Shown piece after piece: positions 45,162 to 54,608 of a stretch of 64,000 nt of DNA. Within the stretch, counting starts at the first letter, position 1. Every line of letters begins with the position of its first letter. This stretch comes from Evansella caseinilytica. Its GTDB lineage: Bacteria > Bacillota > Bacilli > Bacillales > Salisediminibacteriaceae. Where the stretch lies: positions 1 to 64,000 of the forward strand of contig NZ_FNPI01000015.1 in NCBI RefSeq assembly GCF_900107275.1. Direction: 5' to 3'. The notes below the pieces were generated by a model. It was not told where the DNA came from and ran no database searches. It saw only the letters and a program-made list of their open reading frames with translations. The translations under genes and the position numbers were made by a program.

Positions 45162-46445
45162 TTATTGCACTACTTTCGCTTCAGGCTCTGCCGTCTCCTT
45201 CTTCTCTACATCCGGGACAAACGTCAACACAACCAAACCAACAGCGAATAATACAATGAGGCTGAAGACGCCCAGAGCCGAGCTGCCCGTGAGTTGAGTG
45301 ATAAACCCGACAAGAAACGGACCTGACACAGCGGCGAATCGCCCGAAGATCGTGTAGAAGCCGAAGAATTCGTTAGACTTTTCTTTTGGAACCATTTGGG
45401 CGAAAAACGAGCGGCTGAGGGCTTGAATCCCGCCTTGTGATGTGGCAACGAGCATCGCCAATATCCAAAAGTCCACGCTTGTTTTTAAAAACATGGCGTA
45501 CACGCAAACAACCATATATATGCCGATCCCTGTGTAGAGCATTTTTTTCACACCGAATCGGTTGGCTAGCTTTCCGAATAGTAGCGAGAACGGCGCGGCT
45601 ACAATTTGTACCGCCAATAACGCAAGAATGAGATCGGTCGCGCTTAAGCCCAAGTCGGTGCCGTAGGCGGTTGACATCGAAATGATCGTGCCGACGCCGT
45701 CAATGTAGAAGAAATAGGCGATTAAAAACAAAAAAACAGTCCGGTATTGCCTGATTTCTTTAAAGGTTTGTCCGAGGCGTTTAAAGCTGCTGACAACGAT
45801 TCTCGGCTCGCGTTCAACGCCGTATTGCTGCTTGACGTTTTTAAGCAGCGGTATTGTGAAAACGAGCCACCATCCCGCGGTAATCAAAAAGGCGATTCGA
45901 CTCGCTGTGGACACAGACAACGGAATGAGTTTCATCTGGGAGAAAAGGATAATGGCGATACAAATAATGAAAGGAATCGAGCTGCCGATATACCCTAAAG
46001 CGTAACCTCTTGCTGAAATGTCATCCATTCGTTCCCTCGTTGTCACATCCACAATGTACGCGTCGTAAAACACATTAGCTCCACGCGCCCCGAGAGATGT
46101 CAGTGTGTAAATAAATAATAACAGGAGCCAATTGTTGTCAGGCACAAAAAACAGGGCGATGGTAGACAGTGTTCCCATGAGAAAAAAGAAGGTGAAAAAT
46201 TTCCCTTTCATCCCCTTGTAATCAGCAATTGTACCTAATACCGGACCGAGCAGTGCCAAGATAAAGGTGGCAATGGAAATCGTATAGCCCAGAAAGGCTG
46301 TCGAATCTGCGGAATGGATGCCGGCATTATCCGCTACCTCTTTATAATAGATGGGAAAAATGGCTGTGGTAATGATCAGAAAATAGGCGGAGTCTGCCCA
46401 GTCGTACATCATCCAGCTTTTTTCGGCTTTATTATATTTACCCAA
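45162..46445 (-). CDS. MFS transporter of the Atg22/UMF1 type
   Basis: A 427-residue membrane protein with 12 predicted segments. The N-terminal YDWADSAYFLIITTAIFP and the GPVLGTIADYKGMKGKFF loop are typical of UMF1/Atg22-like permeases (B. subtilis YxiO relatives). Substrate unknown; the fungal relatives export amino acids from the vacuole. The start is preceded by AGGAGGGG. Confidence 0.85.
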   Translation of the reverse strand: MGKYNKAEKSWMMYDWADSAYFLIITTAIFPIYYKEVADNAGIHSADSTAFLGYTISIATFILALLGPVLGTIADYKGMKGKFFTFFFLMGTLSTIALFFVPDNNWLLLLFIYTLTSLGARGANVFYDAYIVDVTTRERMDDISARGYALGYIGSSIPFIICIAIILFSQMKLIPLSVSTASRIAFLITAGWWLVFTIPLLKNVKQQYGVEREPRIVVSSFKRLGQTFKEIRQYRTVFLFLIAYFFYIDGVGTIISMSTAYGTDLGLSATDLILALLAVQIVAAPFSLLFGKLANRFGVKKMLYTGIGIYMVVCVYAMFLKTSVDFWILAMLVATSQGGIQALSRSFFAQMVPKEKSNEFFGFYTIFGRFAAVSGPFLVGFITQLTGSSALGVFSLIVLFAVGLVVLTFVPDVEKKETAEPEAKVVQ

Positions 46446-46514
46446 TATGTATCCCCTCCTTTACTGGTAGTTTACATGAAGAAACAAAAGCAATAATAGA
46501 TTCGGTGGAAAAAC

Positions 46515-46760
46515 TTAACGTTTTTTACGAACTTTTAACAATGCTAAGTATTGCTGAGCAGCGTTCACCAGTGCTGCGATTGTTGATACACTATATGATG
46601 CGTTTTCACCATTGATGCCCTTGTACGTTAATATTACCAAACAATAGAAGCTGGAATAGGTGACTGGTAGAAGCATTTGAATTCGTAGTTTATAGAATAG
46701 CAGAGAAAGGGAGGTACCCACTGTTGCAACAGTAACGATGATGTCTCCTGCTAAGCGCAT
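46515..46760 (-). CDS. Possible small membrane protein
   Basis: An 81-residue frame starting MRLAGDIIVTVATVGTSLSL with one or two hydrophobic helices and a basic end (LLKVRKKR). There is no clear ribosome site, so I am unsure that it is a gene. The rest of the gap up to 47110 holds a worn R3 repeat at about 46925-46960 and nothing else that I can see. Confidence 0.35.
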   Translation of the reverse strand: MRLAGDIIVTVATVGTSLSLLFYKLRIQMLLPVTYSSFYCLVILTYKGINGENASYSVSTIAALVNAAQQYLALLKVRKKR

Positions 46761-47110
46761 GACTGTCTGCAAATAAAAGTAGCAGCTGACGGTGAGAGGA
46801 AATAAGTCATTTGCACTAAGAAAATAGCTGTGCAAAAAGTTACATAAGCCCCTCGACAAAACGGACTGTTGTCGATTATGATACAATAATTGTTTCCATT
46901 TCTTTTCGATTATTTGTATAAGTGTACGTTCAAAAAAGAACGTTTTTATCTTTTGGCTATTTTTTCAGGTGAATGAGCTTGGACAATGGCTACGGCAGCT
47001 GGTCAGGTTAATATTGTCCACTGTAATAGTGCAAGCATTTGTTTTTTGCCATAAATACTTTTTCCATAAAGACATAAAAATACATACTTGAAACAAGGAA
47101 GGAAGATCAA

Positions 47111-47656
47111 ATGAAGAAGTTATATATCACTGGATTATTAATGATGTTTTTACTGTTAACCGGCTGTAACTTTTCCATTTCTATTGGAGGAGACGGAAAT
47201 TCAGCCGACCAAGAAGAAGAATTGCAGCTAGTGGTTCGGCCGGTTGATGAAGAAGCGGGCTACACTTTGGAAAATAGTCCACTATACCAACAATTAAATG
47301 ACATGATTGAAGAAAATGCCGATGTGGGAGTGCCGAACGATTTCGGCGTACAGGTCGTAAACTTAGCGACGGATGAGCAGGGGAATACATTATTAACCTT
47401 TTTAGCAGTAAACCGTACGAATGTATCGATGAAAAACATGACATTTTCTTTTTCCATGGGAAGCACGGATGGGGAAATGCTGTGGGAAAATGAACCCATT
47501 CGACTGGACGAAAGCATCGATGGGGTCCTTCCGCCTTATACAGCGATTCCGCTCATGCTATATGTCACTCCAGATATGGAGGAAGTATTTAGCAAATTAA
47601 ATGATGAGAATGTCGTTATGAATATCGAGGATTTTGACTATGAAGTGGCGGAGTAA
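47111..47656 (+). CDS. Lipoprotein, paralogue of 41559
   Basis: A 181-residue protein with lipobox LLTGC (cysteine 19) and the same mature pattern as the gene at 41559: PNDFGVQVVNLA, FLAVNRTNVSMKNMTFSF, GSTDGEMLWENEPI and NIEDFDYEV at the end. GGAAGGAAG precedes the start. Confidence 0.8.
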   Translation: MKKLYITGLLMMFLLLTGCNFSISIGGDGNSADQEEELQLVVRPVDEEAGYTLENSPLYQQLNDMIEENADVGVPNDFGVQVVNLATDEQGNTLLTFLAVNRTNVSMKNMTFSFSMGSTDGEMLWENEPIRLDESIDGVLPPYTAIPLMLYVTPDMEEVFSKLNDENVVMNIEDFDYEVAE

Positions 47657-47673
47657 AGGAAGGGGGGATAAAA

Positions 47674-48093
47674 ATGGAATTAAATAAGCATTTATTGGCT
47701 GCAAGGCTGTTAGTGATCATTGGAAGCATTATTTTCTTTGTTTTAAGTTTCCTATTACTGCTCATCAGTATGGTTGCCTCTGTGGAAGTGACGATTAATG
47801 GCGATTCTGTCAGCGGAACCATCTGGGAGTTGGTCGAATATCCTGCCCATTTCAGTTTCTGGATCAGCGTGATTGTTGTTATGTTAGGATTTGGAATTAC
47901 TGGTCTGGTAATTCGCAAGAAAGCAGAAAAAAATCCAACCACCGCGCAAATGGTGATCTTAATCATTCTCGGTATCCCAACGATCGTTGCACTTGGTGCA
48001 GGCGTGTTGTTCATTATTGCCGGTGTTCAAATCTATCTGGCTAAAAAGGTCAAGGAATTAGAGGCTAGTTATAGCGACAGGGTGGCGGAGTAG
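47674..48093 (+). CDS. Small membrane protein, paralogue of 42109
   Basis: A 139-residue protein with three membrane segments; the C-terminal half (PTTAQMVILIILGIPTIVAL, then LFIIAGVQIYLAKKV) is nearly the same as in the paralogue. It follows its lipoprotein by 17 bases. The GGAAGGGGGG site is strong. Confidence 0.75.
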   Translation: MELNKHLLAARLLVIIGSIIFFVLSFLLLLISMVASVEVTINGDSVSGTIWELVEYPAHFSFWISVIVVMLGFGITGLVIRKKAEKNPTTAQMVILIILGIPTIVALGAGVLFIIAGVQIYLAKKVKELEASYSDRVAE

Positions 48094-48167
48094 GAAAGAC
48101 AGGTGTTTGTTTACACCGCCAATACATATGGAAGCAGTAAGAAACCACACCTCGAATGATAAAAGAG

Positions 48168-48270
48168 CGTGTTCAAAAAGGCAATGGTTCCGCTCGCTGC
48201 GTAGGCTATGAGAAAACCATTCCTAGCCTGCTTGAAAAGAAAGCATCGGCTTCACTCATTGTCTCTTCCT
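48168..48270 (+). repeat. R2 repeat
   Basis: Starts GTGTTCAAAAAGGCAATGG and has GAGAAAACCATTCCTAGCC and GCATCGGCTTCACTCATTG, aligned in order with the copy at 20118. Confidence 0.75.
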
Positions 48271-48370
48271 CTGCCAGTATTTCACTGATGTTGATCCAAG
48301 TGCCATTGCGCACGGTGACACAATGAGACGGTTCGCAGTTTCCCAGTGAAGAATGGTGGCTCATTGCTTC

Positions 48371-48414
48371 GTGTTTGTTCAAAAAGATAAAAAACGATCG
48401 TTTTGAACAAACAC
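48371..48414. repeat. R3 palindrome, long form
   Basis: GTGTTTGTTCAAAA ... TTTTGAACAAACAC forms a 14-bp perfect outer stem, with inner GATC pairs. Confidence 0.8.
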
Positions 48415-48514
48415 TAAAAGAGGTTTATCGTGCAATCGCCGTAATTTTGCTTGCTGTGCTGTTCTGAGCAACTTGCCCCCAACGAGAAAAACTGTATTGC
48501 TTCGCTTTCATAGT

Positions 48515-48561
48515 ATGGAGGTTATTCAAAAATGGCATTCTCCTTCTGGAATAACCTCCAT
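48515..48561. terminator. Strong hairpin in the 48094-48637 gap
   Basis: ATGGAGGTTATTC / GAATAACCTCCAT is a perfect 13-bp stem with a 21-base loop. It is followed by TATTTCT, so it may be a weak terminator or a repeat. No gene is visible in this gap. Confidence 0.45.
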
Positions 48562-48637
48562 TATTTCTGGAAAGGAGCGAAGATGCCAATTCAATGGGTG
48601 ATTACTTTGAATAAGGATCAATGACGAGGAGAAACCG

Positions 48638-49537
48638 ATGAACAAACTAGCTTCTTATTTTATTTTTACAGGTATGGCCTTCCTTATTGTAAATGGTGAA
48701 TCAATTAGCCTTTACGCAAAAAATCCATTTTTTTATTCTTCCTATTGTGCTTTTTTATATGACACAAGCAAGGAAATCAAGTATATGGCAATCGGCTTCG
48801 GATTGATGTTAGCTGGCTACCTCGTGTTTTATTTTTCAAAGAAGCGTCGCATGATGGTTGAAAAGTCGGAAATAACTATAGGGGAAGACAATCAGAATAC
48901 ACAGCGCTTTCGCCTGTTTCTAAAAAAAGTGTCTACATTAGAATTCATTAATGATAAAGTATCTGACTATTTATATTATATTTTTGTTCTTTCCTTTATT
49001 ATCTTTGGAATAATTAATTTTTCATTAACGATTACAATATTTTTCATTGCTTTTACCGTTGCCTTGTTGTTAATATTAATAGTTTTTACAATGAAAGCGG
49101 AGCCTTCTGCAAAATCGGAAAGTAAGCCAGTACCGCCGTGGAAGGAAGCGAGAAAAAACAATCGACCATTGTTGAGTATGTTTTTATTTGCTACGGATTA
49201 CAGAGAGCACCCTTTTAGCGTTTCTCTTATTTTATATCTTTCTTCCATCGCTCTATTTTTGATTTTCAGTCATTTTGGAATAGAACTTAGAACAGAATCA
49301 AGTTTACGTCCTCATGATTATATTTTTATAGAAGCGAGAATACTGCCTCTATACTTTGTGCTGTTAAATACTTTATTGTTCATCAACCATAATTTGAATT
49401 TCTTAGGTTTAAAGCCGGAAAAGCAAGGTGATAAGAAGATATTAGGAGTACGCTTTTTCGAGCTTATTATTTGTGGTATTTTCCTGTTTGTTGGATTAAT
49501 TGACATACTAAATGCCTTGTATATCCATTTTTTCTGA
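48638..49537 (+). CDS. Multi-pass membrane protein, unknown
   Basis: A 299-residue protein with about seven membrane segments and a cytoplasmic charged loop (SAKSESKPVPPWKEARKNNR). GAGGAG lies upstream of the start. Not recognised. It is the last gene of the membrane-protein group after the T7SS array. Confidence 0.65.
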   Translation: MNKLASYFIFTGMAFLIVNGESISLYAKNPFFYSSYCAFLYDTSKEIKYMAIGFGLMLAGYLVFYFSKKRRMMVEKSEITIGEDNQNTQRFRLFLKKVSTLEFINDKVSDYLYYIFVLSFIIFGIINFSLTITIFFIAFTVALLLILIVFTMKAEPSAKSESKPVPPWKEARKNNRPLLSMFLFATDYREHPFSVSLILYLSSIALFLIFSHFGIELRTESSLRPHDYIFIEARILPLYFVLLNTLLFINHNLNFLGLKPEKQGDKKILGVRFFELIICGIFLFVGLIDILNALYIHFF

Positions 49538-50083
49538 GATCAGAATGGTCTGCATACCTAAGGTGCTATTGCGTATATAAAGGGGAAGCGTCTGGCAATT
49601 GTTTCTTGTGGCGCATGGTTGACAACACTTAACTGTTGGGCTCTCCAATCGTCACTTTTTATTTACTCTGTTAAATAACGCCGTCTACATGTAAGCAGTC
49701 AGATATCCTTCCTTCAAAAAAATACCCTTTTTCTTAATTGGTGATTGCAAGATAGATCCCTTTGGTTCGACTTTCTTCTGCTATGACTGTTTTAAAGGGA
49801 AAAAACTAGTACCGGATCCTAGCAGAAGGGGAACAAGGCGGATAGGCACTGCCGCCAATAATAAGCAGCCTGCTATCCTTTTATATGTTAATCTCGGCCG
49901 GACGAAGCAAACGTCCGGCACTGTTGTTTGCGTGATCATCAGCCCCTACTCCCTGTTTCCGCCGTTGGTGGAAAAACTTAATTGAAAATCATGCAGAAAA
50001 GGGGGTAACATGATATAGTAATAGTATTGTTTCGAGGGGCGAAGAAAATCCGTCCCATATTTGTTTAAGCAGGTGATCGTGTT
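49538..50083. other. Gap before the drug exporter
   Basis: One hairpin stands out: CCGGACG / CGTCCGG at 49898-49918. No gene or repeat family member is visible. GATATAGTAATAGTATTG near 50013 may hold a promoter. Confidence 0.4.
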
Positions 50084-51517
50084 GTGAGTAAAGTACCGCA
50101 AAAATGGCTTGTTGTGATTACCGTCCTGTTGGGGACTTTTACGATTATTTTAAACAACAGCATGCTGAATCCTTCCATTCCGTACATAATGAATATTTTC
50201 GATGCCGATGCTGTGTCCGCCGGATGGGTGATCACGATCTTTATGGTGACCATGGGGATTGCCATGCCGGTTACCGGGTACCTTGGAGACCGTTTTGGTA
50301 AAAAACAGCTGTACATGACAGGCCTTGGCTTGTTTATTCTCGGCTCCTTATTAGGCTCCTTTTCCTGGGATTTATCTTCCCTCATTTTCTTTCGGGGACT
50401 GCAGGGCATTGGCGGTGGAATGATGATGCCGACGTCGATGGCTTTAATCTTTGAAGTATTTCCGAAAAAAGAAAGGGGTCTTGCTACAGGGGTTTATGGT
50501 GTAGCGGCAATGTTAGCGCCGACTATCGGCCCGACTGTCGGCGGGTTTATTATCGAAATGGGATCGTGGCAATGGTTGTTCCTGTGCAATATTCCGACAG
50601 GTGTGCTCGGACTTGTTTTTTCCGCGGTCTATTTAAAGCAGACGACAAAGGTGAAAGGAATCACCTTCGATCTATCCGGCTTTATTACGGTAACGGCAGG
50701 GGTTGGAGCGATGCTCTATGCTTTAGGAAGAATGTCGGAAATTAGCCACTTGAAGGACCCGCTCAATATCCTCCTTTTGGTTGCCGGAGGAATTGCCCTG
50801 CTGTTCTTTGTCAGGATTGAAAATAAGAAAGAACAGCCGCTCCTTGACTTGTCTATTTTTAAAATACCTGCCTTTCGTTATAGTGTCTGGATTGCCAGCA
50901 TCAGCTCCATCAGTTTGTTTGGCGGCATTTTTTTGCTGCCGCTGTTGCTGCAAAACGTATATGATTACAGTCCGATCGTCACCGGACTTGTTTTTCTTCC
51001 CTCCGCGCTGCTTTCGGGCATCTTTATGAGTATCGGCGGGAGAATACTTGATCGCCGGGGGCCGGGACTCGTGGTTACTTCAGGACTTACCATCGTTACG
51101 ATAACGACGGTGCTGCTCGGCTTCCTGTCGCTGAATACTGCCCTTTGGCTGATTGTCTTGTTCAATGCTGTCCGTGGAATTGGCATGGGGTTAAGTACGA
51201 TGCCGGCAACAACCGCCGGTATGAATGCGATTCCGGAAAAATTCATTTCGAGGGGCTCGGCAATGAATAACGTGCTGCGGCAAATGAGTTCGGCGCTGGG
51301 GATTGTGTTTATTTCTGTATATTATGAAGTCCGCAAGGCGCAAATTGTTACTGTCCATGCCCACAGCTTGGAGGAGGCCAGCTTACAGGCAATTAATGAA
51401 GGGTTTCTGGTCGTTGCGGCATTATCATTAGCAGTCATTCCATTAGGTATATTGTTAGGCAAAGAAGATAAAAAACAACGACTTGCCGCAAAAGATATCA
51501 AACAGGTACACGAATAA
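50084..51517 (+). CDS. DHA2-family MFS drug exporter (EmrB/QacA type)
   Basis: A 477-residue membrane protein with 14 predicted segments. It has the motif A loop GYLGDRFGKKQLYM, RGLQGIGGGMMMPTSMAL and the antiporter motif C-like region GVYGVAAMLAPTIGPTVGG, all typical of proton-driven multidrug exporters. GTG start. Not linked to a TetR or MarR gene here. A bidirectional terminator follows. Confidence 0.9.
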   Translation: MSKVPQKWLVVITVLLGTFTIILNNSMLNPSIPYIMNIFDADAVSAGWVITIFMVTMGIAMPVTGYLGDRFGKKQLYMTGLGLFILGSLLGSFSWDLSSLIFFRGLQGIGGGMMMPTSMALIFEVFPKKERGLATGVYGVAAMLAPTIGPTVGGFIIEMGSWQWLFLCNIPTGVLGLVFSAVYLKQTTKVKGITFDLSGFITVTAGVGAMLYALGRMSEISHLKDPLNILLLVAGGIALLFFVRIENKKEQPLLDLSIFKIPAFRYSVWIASISSISLFGGIFLLPLLLQNVYDYSPIVTGLVFLPSALLSGIFMSIGGRILDRRGPGLVVTSGLTIVTITTVLLGFLSLNTALWLIVLFNAVRGIGMGLSTMPATTAGMNAIPEKFISRGSAMNNVLRQMSSALGIVFISVYYEVRKAQIVTVHAHSLEEASLQAINEGFLVVAALSLAVIPLGILLGKEDKKQRLAAKDIKQVHE

Positions 51518-51522
51518 CGGAC

Positions 51523-51579
51523 AATCCCCCAGCGATGGACAGGTCGACACCGTCCTCCTTCGCCGGGGGATTGTTGTTT
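51523..51579. terminator. Bidirectional terminator between convergent genes
   Basis: CAATCCCCC / GGGGGATTG outer stem with further pairing inside (GACAGG...CCGTC), followed by TTGTTTTCT. It separates the exporter from the convergent beta-galactosidase gene. Confidence 0.7.
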
Positions 51580-51592
51580 TCTCAGGAGCAAT

Positions 51593-53617
51593 TTAGTGGG
51601 CTAAAATAAGCACATCATTTTTAGAAAGCGATATTTTTCCGGTTACTTTCCCTTTGGTCAGCAGATTGGTGAACACGCTATCTTCCAAATCAAGCTGGAC
51701 GTCTTCCCCCCGGTGATTTAATACAAACACACATGCCTGCCCGTCCTTGACCCGCTCCGTCACTTCAACGCCTTCCGGTACTTGCAGCAGCGGGGAAAGT
51801 CCTTTGTCGTCGCATAAATTCTTTACGAACCCTTGCAGGAACTTCTTGTCGGGGCTGGAGGCAACGTACCAGGCTTTCCCTTTTCCGAAACGGTTGACGG
51901 TAACGACCGGCATCCCTTTGTAGAAATCAGCGCCGTATTCTGCTACTACCTCTGCCCCTTCACTGTGGATGAGATCAAATAACAGCCCGCATTCGTAGCT
52001 GCCAGACAGAGCGCCAAGATTTTCTTTCATGACGATGGCATTTTTCTTATCCGGAGCGAGAGCATCGATTTCTTCAGCCCAGATGCCAAGCAGCGAACGA
52101 AGTTCACCTGGATAACCGCCGAGGGTGACAAGGTCGTTTTCGTTGACAATTCCGCTGAAGAACGTGGTGACAAAGGTTCCGCCGTTTTCGACGAACGATT
52201 CAATTTTTTTCGCAAAGCCGGGTTTGACCATGTAAAGTACCGGAGCGATAACGATATCGTAGCTGCTGACATCTTCCTCGACGCTGATCATGTCCACGGG
52301 AATGTTCAACTGATACAAGGCATCGTAATATTTATGCACTTCATCGACGTAGTTCAATGCAACGGATGGACCGCTTGACAGGTCGATGGCCCAGCGGTTT
52401 TCCCAATCGTAAACGATCGCGACTTTTGCTTGAGCGCGGGAGTCCAAAATGTGATCGGAAAGCTGCTGCAGCTCTTTTCCTACCTGGGCGACCTCGCGGA
52501 AAACGCGGGTGTGCTCGTGTCCGACATGTTCAATGACGGCGCCATGATATTTTTCACAAGCACCGATGGAACGGCGCAGCTGGAAAAACATCACGGTATC
52601 GGCCCCGTGGGCCACGGCTTGATAGCTCCACAGACGCATGACGTTCGGACGCTTCAGCGCGTTGTACGCTTGCCAGTTTTGCTGGCTTGGAGTCTGCTCC
52701 ATCAGCATGAATGGCTGGCCGCTTTTCAGCCCGCGCATTAAGTCGTGGGTCATGGAGGTAAAGCTTGGCGGTGTGTCGATGCCGGGATAGTTGTCCCAGG
52801 AGGCGACATCCATTTCCTTCGCCCATTTAAAATAATCCAGCTGCGGGAAGAAGCCCATTAAATTAGTGGTGACCGGAATGTTCGGCGCGTGCTTTTTGAT
52901 AGCGTCGCGTTCCAGCTTATAACACTCCAGAAGACTGTCGGACATAAAGCGGCGGTAATCTAAGGATATTCCCTGGAAGGCGCTGACCTCACCTTCTCCT
53001 TCTTCGCTGAGCCCGTTTGGTAAAACGATATCTTCCCAATCATAGAAGGTGTGTCCCCAGAAGGAGGTGTTCCAAGCTTTGTTTACGCTTTCGATCGTGC
53101 CGTACCGCGCGTTTACCCATTGGCGGAAAGCGGCTTCGCATTGATCGCAGTAGCAGTATCCGCCGTATTCATTGGAAACGTGCCAGATGAGCACGGCAGG
53201 GTGATCTTTATAACGTTCCGCTAATTTTTCTGCGATGCGCTCGGAATATTTGCGGTAAGTCGGGCTGTTAGGGCAGGAATTGTGCCGGCCGCCGAATTTG
53301 CGCTTTCTTCCGTGGAAATCCACGCGCAGTACATCAGGGTATTTGCGGGCCATCCAGGCCGGGTGAGCGCCGGTGCTTGTAGCCAGGCATGTGTAAATAC
53401 CGTTGTTGTACAACCTGTTGATTTGTTCATCCAGCCATTCAAAGTTGTACGTGTCCTCGTCCGGTTGATTTTTCGCCCAGGAAAAGACATTGAGCGTTGC
53501 CACATCAATGCCGGCCAGCTTAAACATGCGCGTGTCTTCATCCCATGTCGCTTTATCCCATTGTTCCGGATTGTAGTCGCCGCCGTACCAAATTTTAGGG
53601 AGTTTTTCATTGATCAT
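51593..53617 (-). CDS. Beta-galactosidase, GH42
   Basis: A 674-residue cytosolic enzyme that cleaves beta-galactosides such as lactose or galactan oligomers. The acid/base is E150 (WHVSNEYGG), the nucleophile E307 (FMLMEQTP). The zinc-binding cysteines C115, C155, C157 and C160 of GH42 are present. No signal peptide; length is normal. Its promoter (AAGACA, 16 bp, TATAAT on the minus strand near 53647-53675) is overlapped by a cre site, and an AraC regulator is divergent. There is no sugar transporter next to it. Confidence 0.94.
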   Translation of the reverse strand: MINEKLPKIWYGGDYNPEQWDKATWDEDTRMFKLAGIDVATLNVFSWAKNQPDEDTYNFEWLDEQINRLYNNGIYTCLATSTGAHPAWMARKYPDVLRVDFHGRKRKFGGRHNSCPNSPTYRKYSERIAEKLAERYKDHPAVLIWHVSNEYGGYCYCDQCEAAFRQWVNARYGTIESVNKAWNTSFWGHTFYDWEDIVLPNGLSEEGEGEVSAFQGISLDYRRFMSDSLLECYKLERDAIKKHAPNIPVTTNLMGFFPQLDYFKWAKEMDVASWDNYPGIDTPPSFTSMTHDLMRGLKSGQPFMLMEQTPSQQNWQAYNALKRPNVMRLWSYQAVAHGADTVMFFQLRRSIGACEKYHGAVIEHVGHEHTRVFREVAQVGKELQQLSDHILDSRAQAKVAIVYDWENRWAIDLSSGPSVALNYVDEVHKYYDALYQLNIPVDMISVEEDVSSYDIVIAPVLYMVKPGFAKKIESFVENGGTFVTTFFSGIVNENDLVTLGGYPGELRSLLGIWAEEIDALAPDKKNAIVMKENLGALSGSYECGLLFDLIHSEGAEVVAEYGADFYKGMPVVTVNRFGKGKAWYVASSPDKKFLQGFVKNLCDDKGLSPLLQVPEGVEVTERVKDGQACVFVLNHRGEDVQLDLEDSVFTNLLTKGKVTGKISLSKNDVLILAH

Positions 53618-53654
53618 CTTACCATCATCCTTTGTGGTATAATTATAATTACAT

Positions 53655-53668
53655 TGTAAGCGTTGTCT
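53655..53668. promoter_or_regulatory. cre site in the beta-galactosidase promoter
   Basis: TGTAAGCGTTGTCT matches the cre consensus TGWAANCGNTNWCA at 13 of 14 positions. It lies between the -35 (AAGACA) and -10 (TATAAT) of the minus-strand promoter, so CcpA bound here should block it. Confidence 0.7.
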
Positions 53669-53736
53669 TGATAGGAAGAAATATAATATTTTAGATGTGG
53701 ATATAAAAATATGGAACTGAAGGGTGTGATTATCCG

Positions 53737-54567
53737 ATGGAGCACCGTCGAGCTGTGTTGACCCCTTATAATGAAAAGGAGCTACCGTTGTTTGCCGAAA
53801 GTGTTGGTTTTAATCCGAACCAGGAGAAGCTGATCCGCCCGGACGGCTATTCGTATTTTCATTGGATTCAAACGGTTCACGGAGAAGGGGAAATTATTTA
53901 CCATGATAAATCATTGCTGCTGCCGAAAAACAGCGGGGTTCTGCTGTCACCGCATGTGCCGCATGTGTATAAGGCAACTTCCAAAACGAAGCAGTGGCAG
54001 ACATACTATTTTACCTTTGGCGGCGAAATGGCATCGTTTCTGATTGCCAAATTATCGATGCAGCCATCGGCATTTTATCAATGGGAGGAAACGACACCGC
54101 TCTCCCGGTTAGTGGAACGAATATTACAGCGTGCGGAAACAGCGGAGGATATTTTCGGCATTAACGCTTCTACAGATGTGTATTATTTCCTGATGACGTT
54201 GAAAAGGTATGGAAAGCTGCAGGAAAAGACAGCGGTTTCTAGTAACATTACAAAGCTGCAGCCGCTGATTCAATGGATGGAAGCGCACATCGGGAATCCG
54301 GATGTCGGTCTGGACGAGATGGCGGAGGTGCTGCATGTCTCTAAACGGCATTTGAATTCCCTGTTTCGGGAAACCTTTGATGTGTCTCCGTATGTCTATT
54401 TTCTGAACTTACGCATGCGGAAGGCAAAGCAGTTGTTAATAGAGGAAGACGATGTAGCAGTGAAAGATATAGCGGCCAGGGTCGGCTTTCTTTCTTCGAG
54501 CCATTTTGTAGCCACATTCCGAAAATATGTGGGAGTGCCGCCGGAGCAATTCCGGCGGCTGCATTAA
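53737..54567 (+). CDS. AraC-family transcriptional regulator
   Basis: A 276-residue protein with an N-terminal AraC-type cupin sensor domain (SYFHWIQTVHGEGEIIYHDK) and two C-terminal helix-turn-helix motifs (LDEMAEVLHVSKRHLNSLFRE and VKDIAARVGFLSSSHFVATF). It is divergent from the GH42 gene with a 119-bp shared region, so it most likely activates it in response to a galactoside. The effector is not known. Confidence 0.9.
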   Translation: MEHRRAVLTPYNEKELPLFAESVGFNPNQEKLIRPDGYSYFHWIQTVHGEGEIIYHDKSLLLPKNSGVLLSPHVPHVYKATSKTKQWQTYYFTFGGEMASFLIAKLSMQPSAFYQWEETTPLSRLVERILQRAETAEDIFGINASTDVYYFLMTLKRYGKLQEKTAVSSNITKLQPLIQWMEAHIGNPDVGLDEMAEVLHVSKRHLNSLFRETFDVSPYVYFLNLRMRKAKQLLIEEDDVAVKDIAARVGFLSSSHFVATFRKYVGVPPEQFRRLH

Positions 54568-54608
54568 AGTTCACAAAATTGTCGGGGACATGGGGTGTGA
54601 ACTTTTTT
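54566..54608. terminator. Bidirectional terminator between araC-type gene and ydiK
   Basis: AAAGTTCACA / TGTGAACTTT, a perfect 10-bp stem with a 20-base loop, with T-runs on both strands. Confidence 0.75.
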
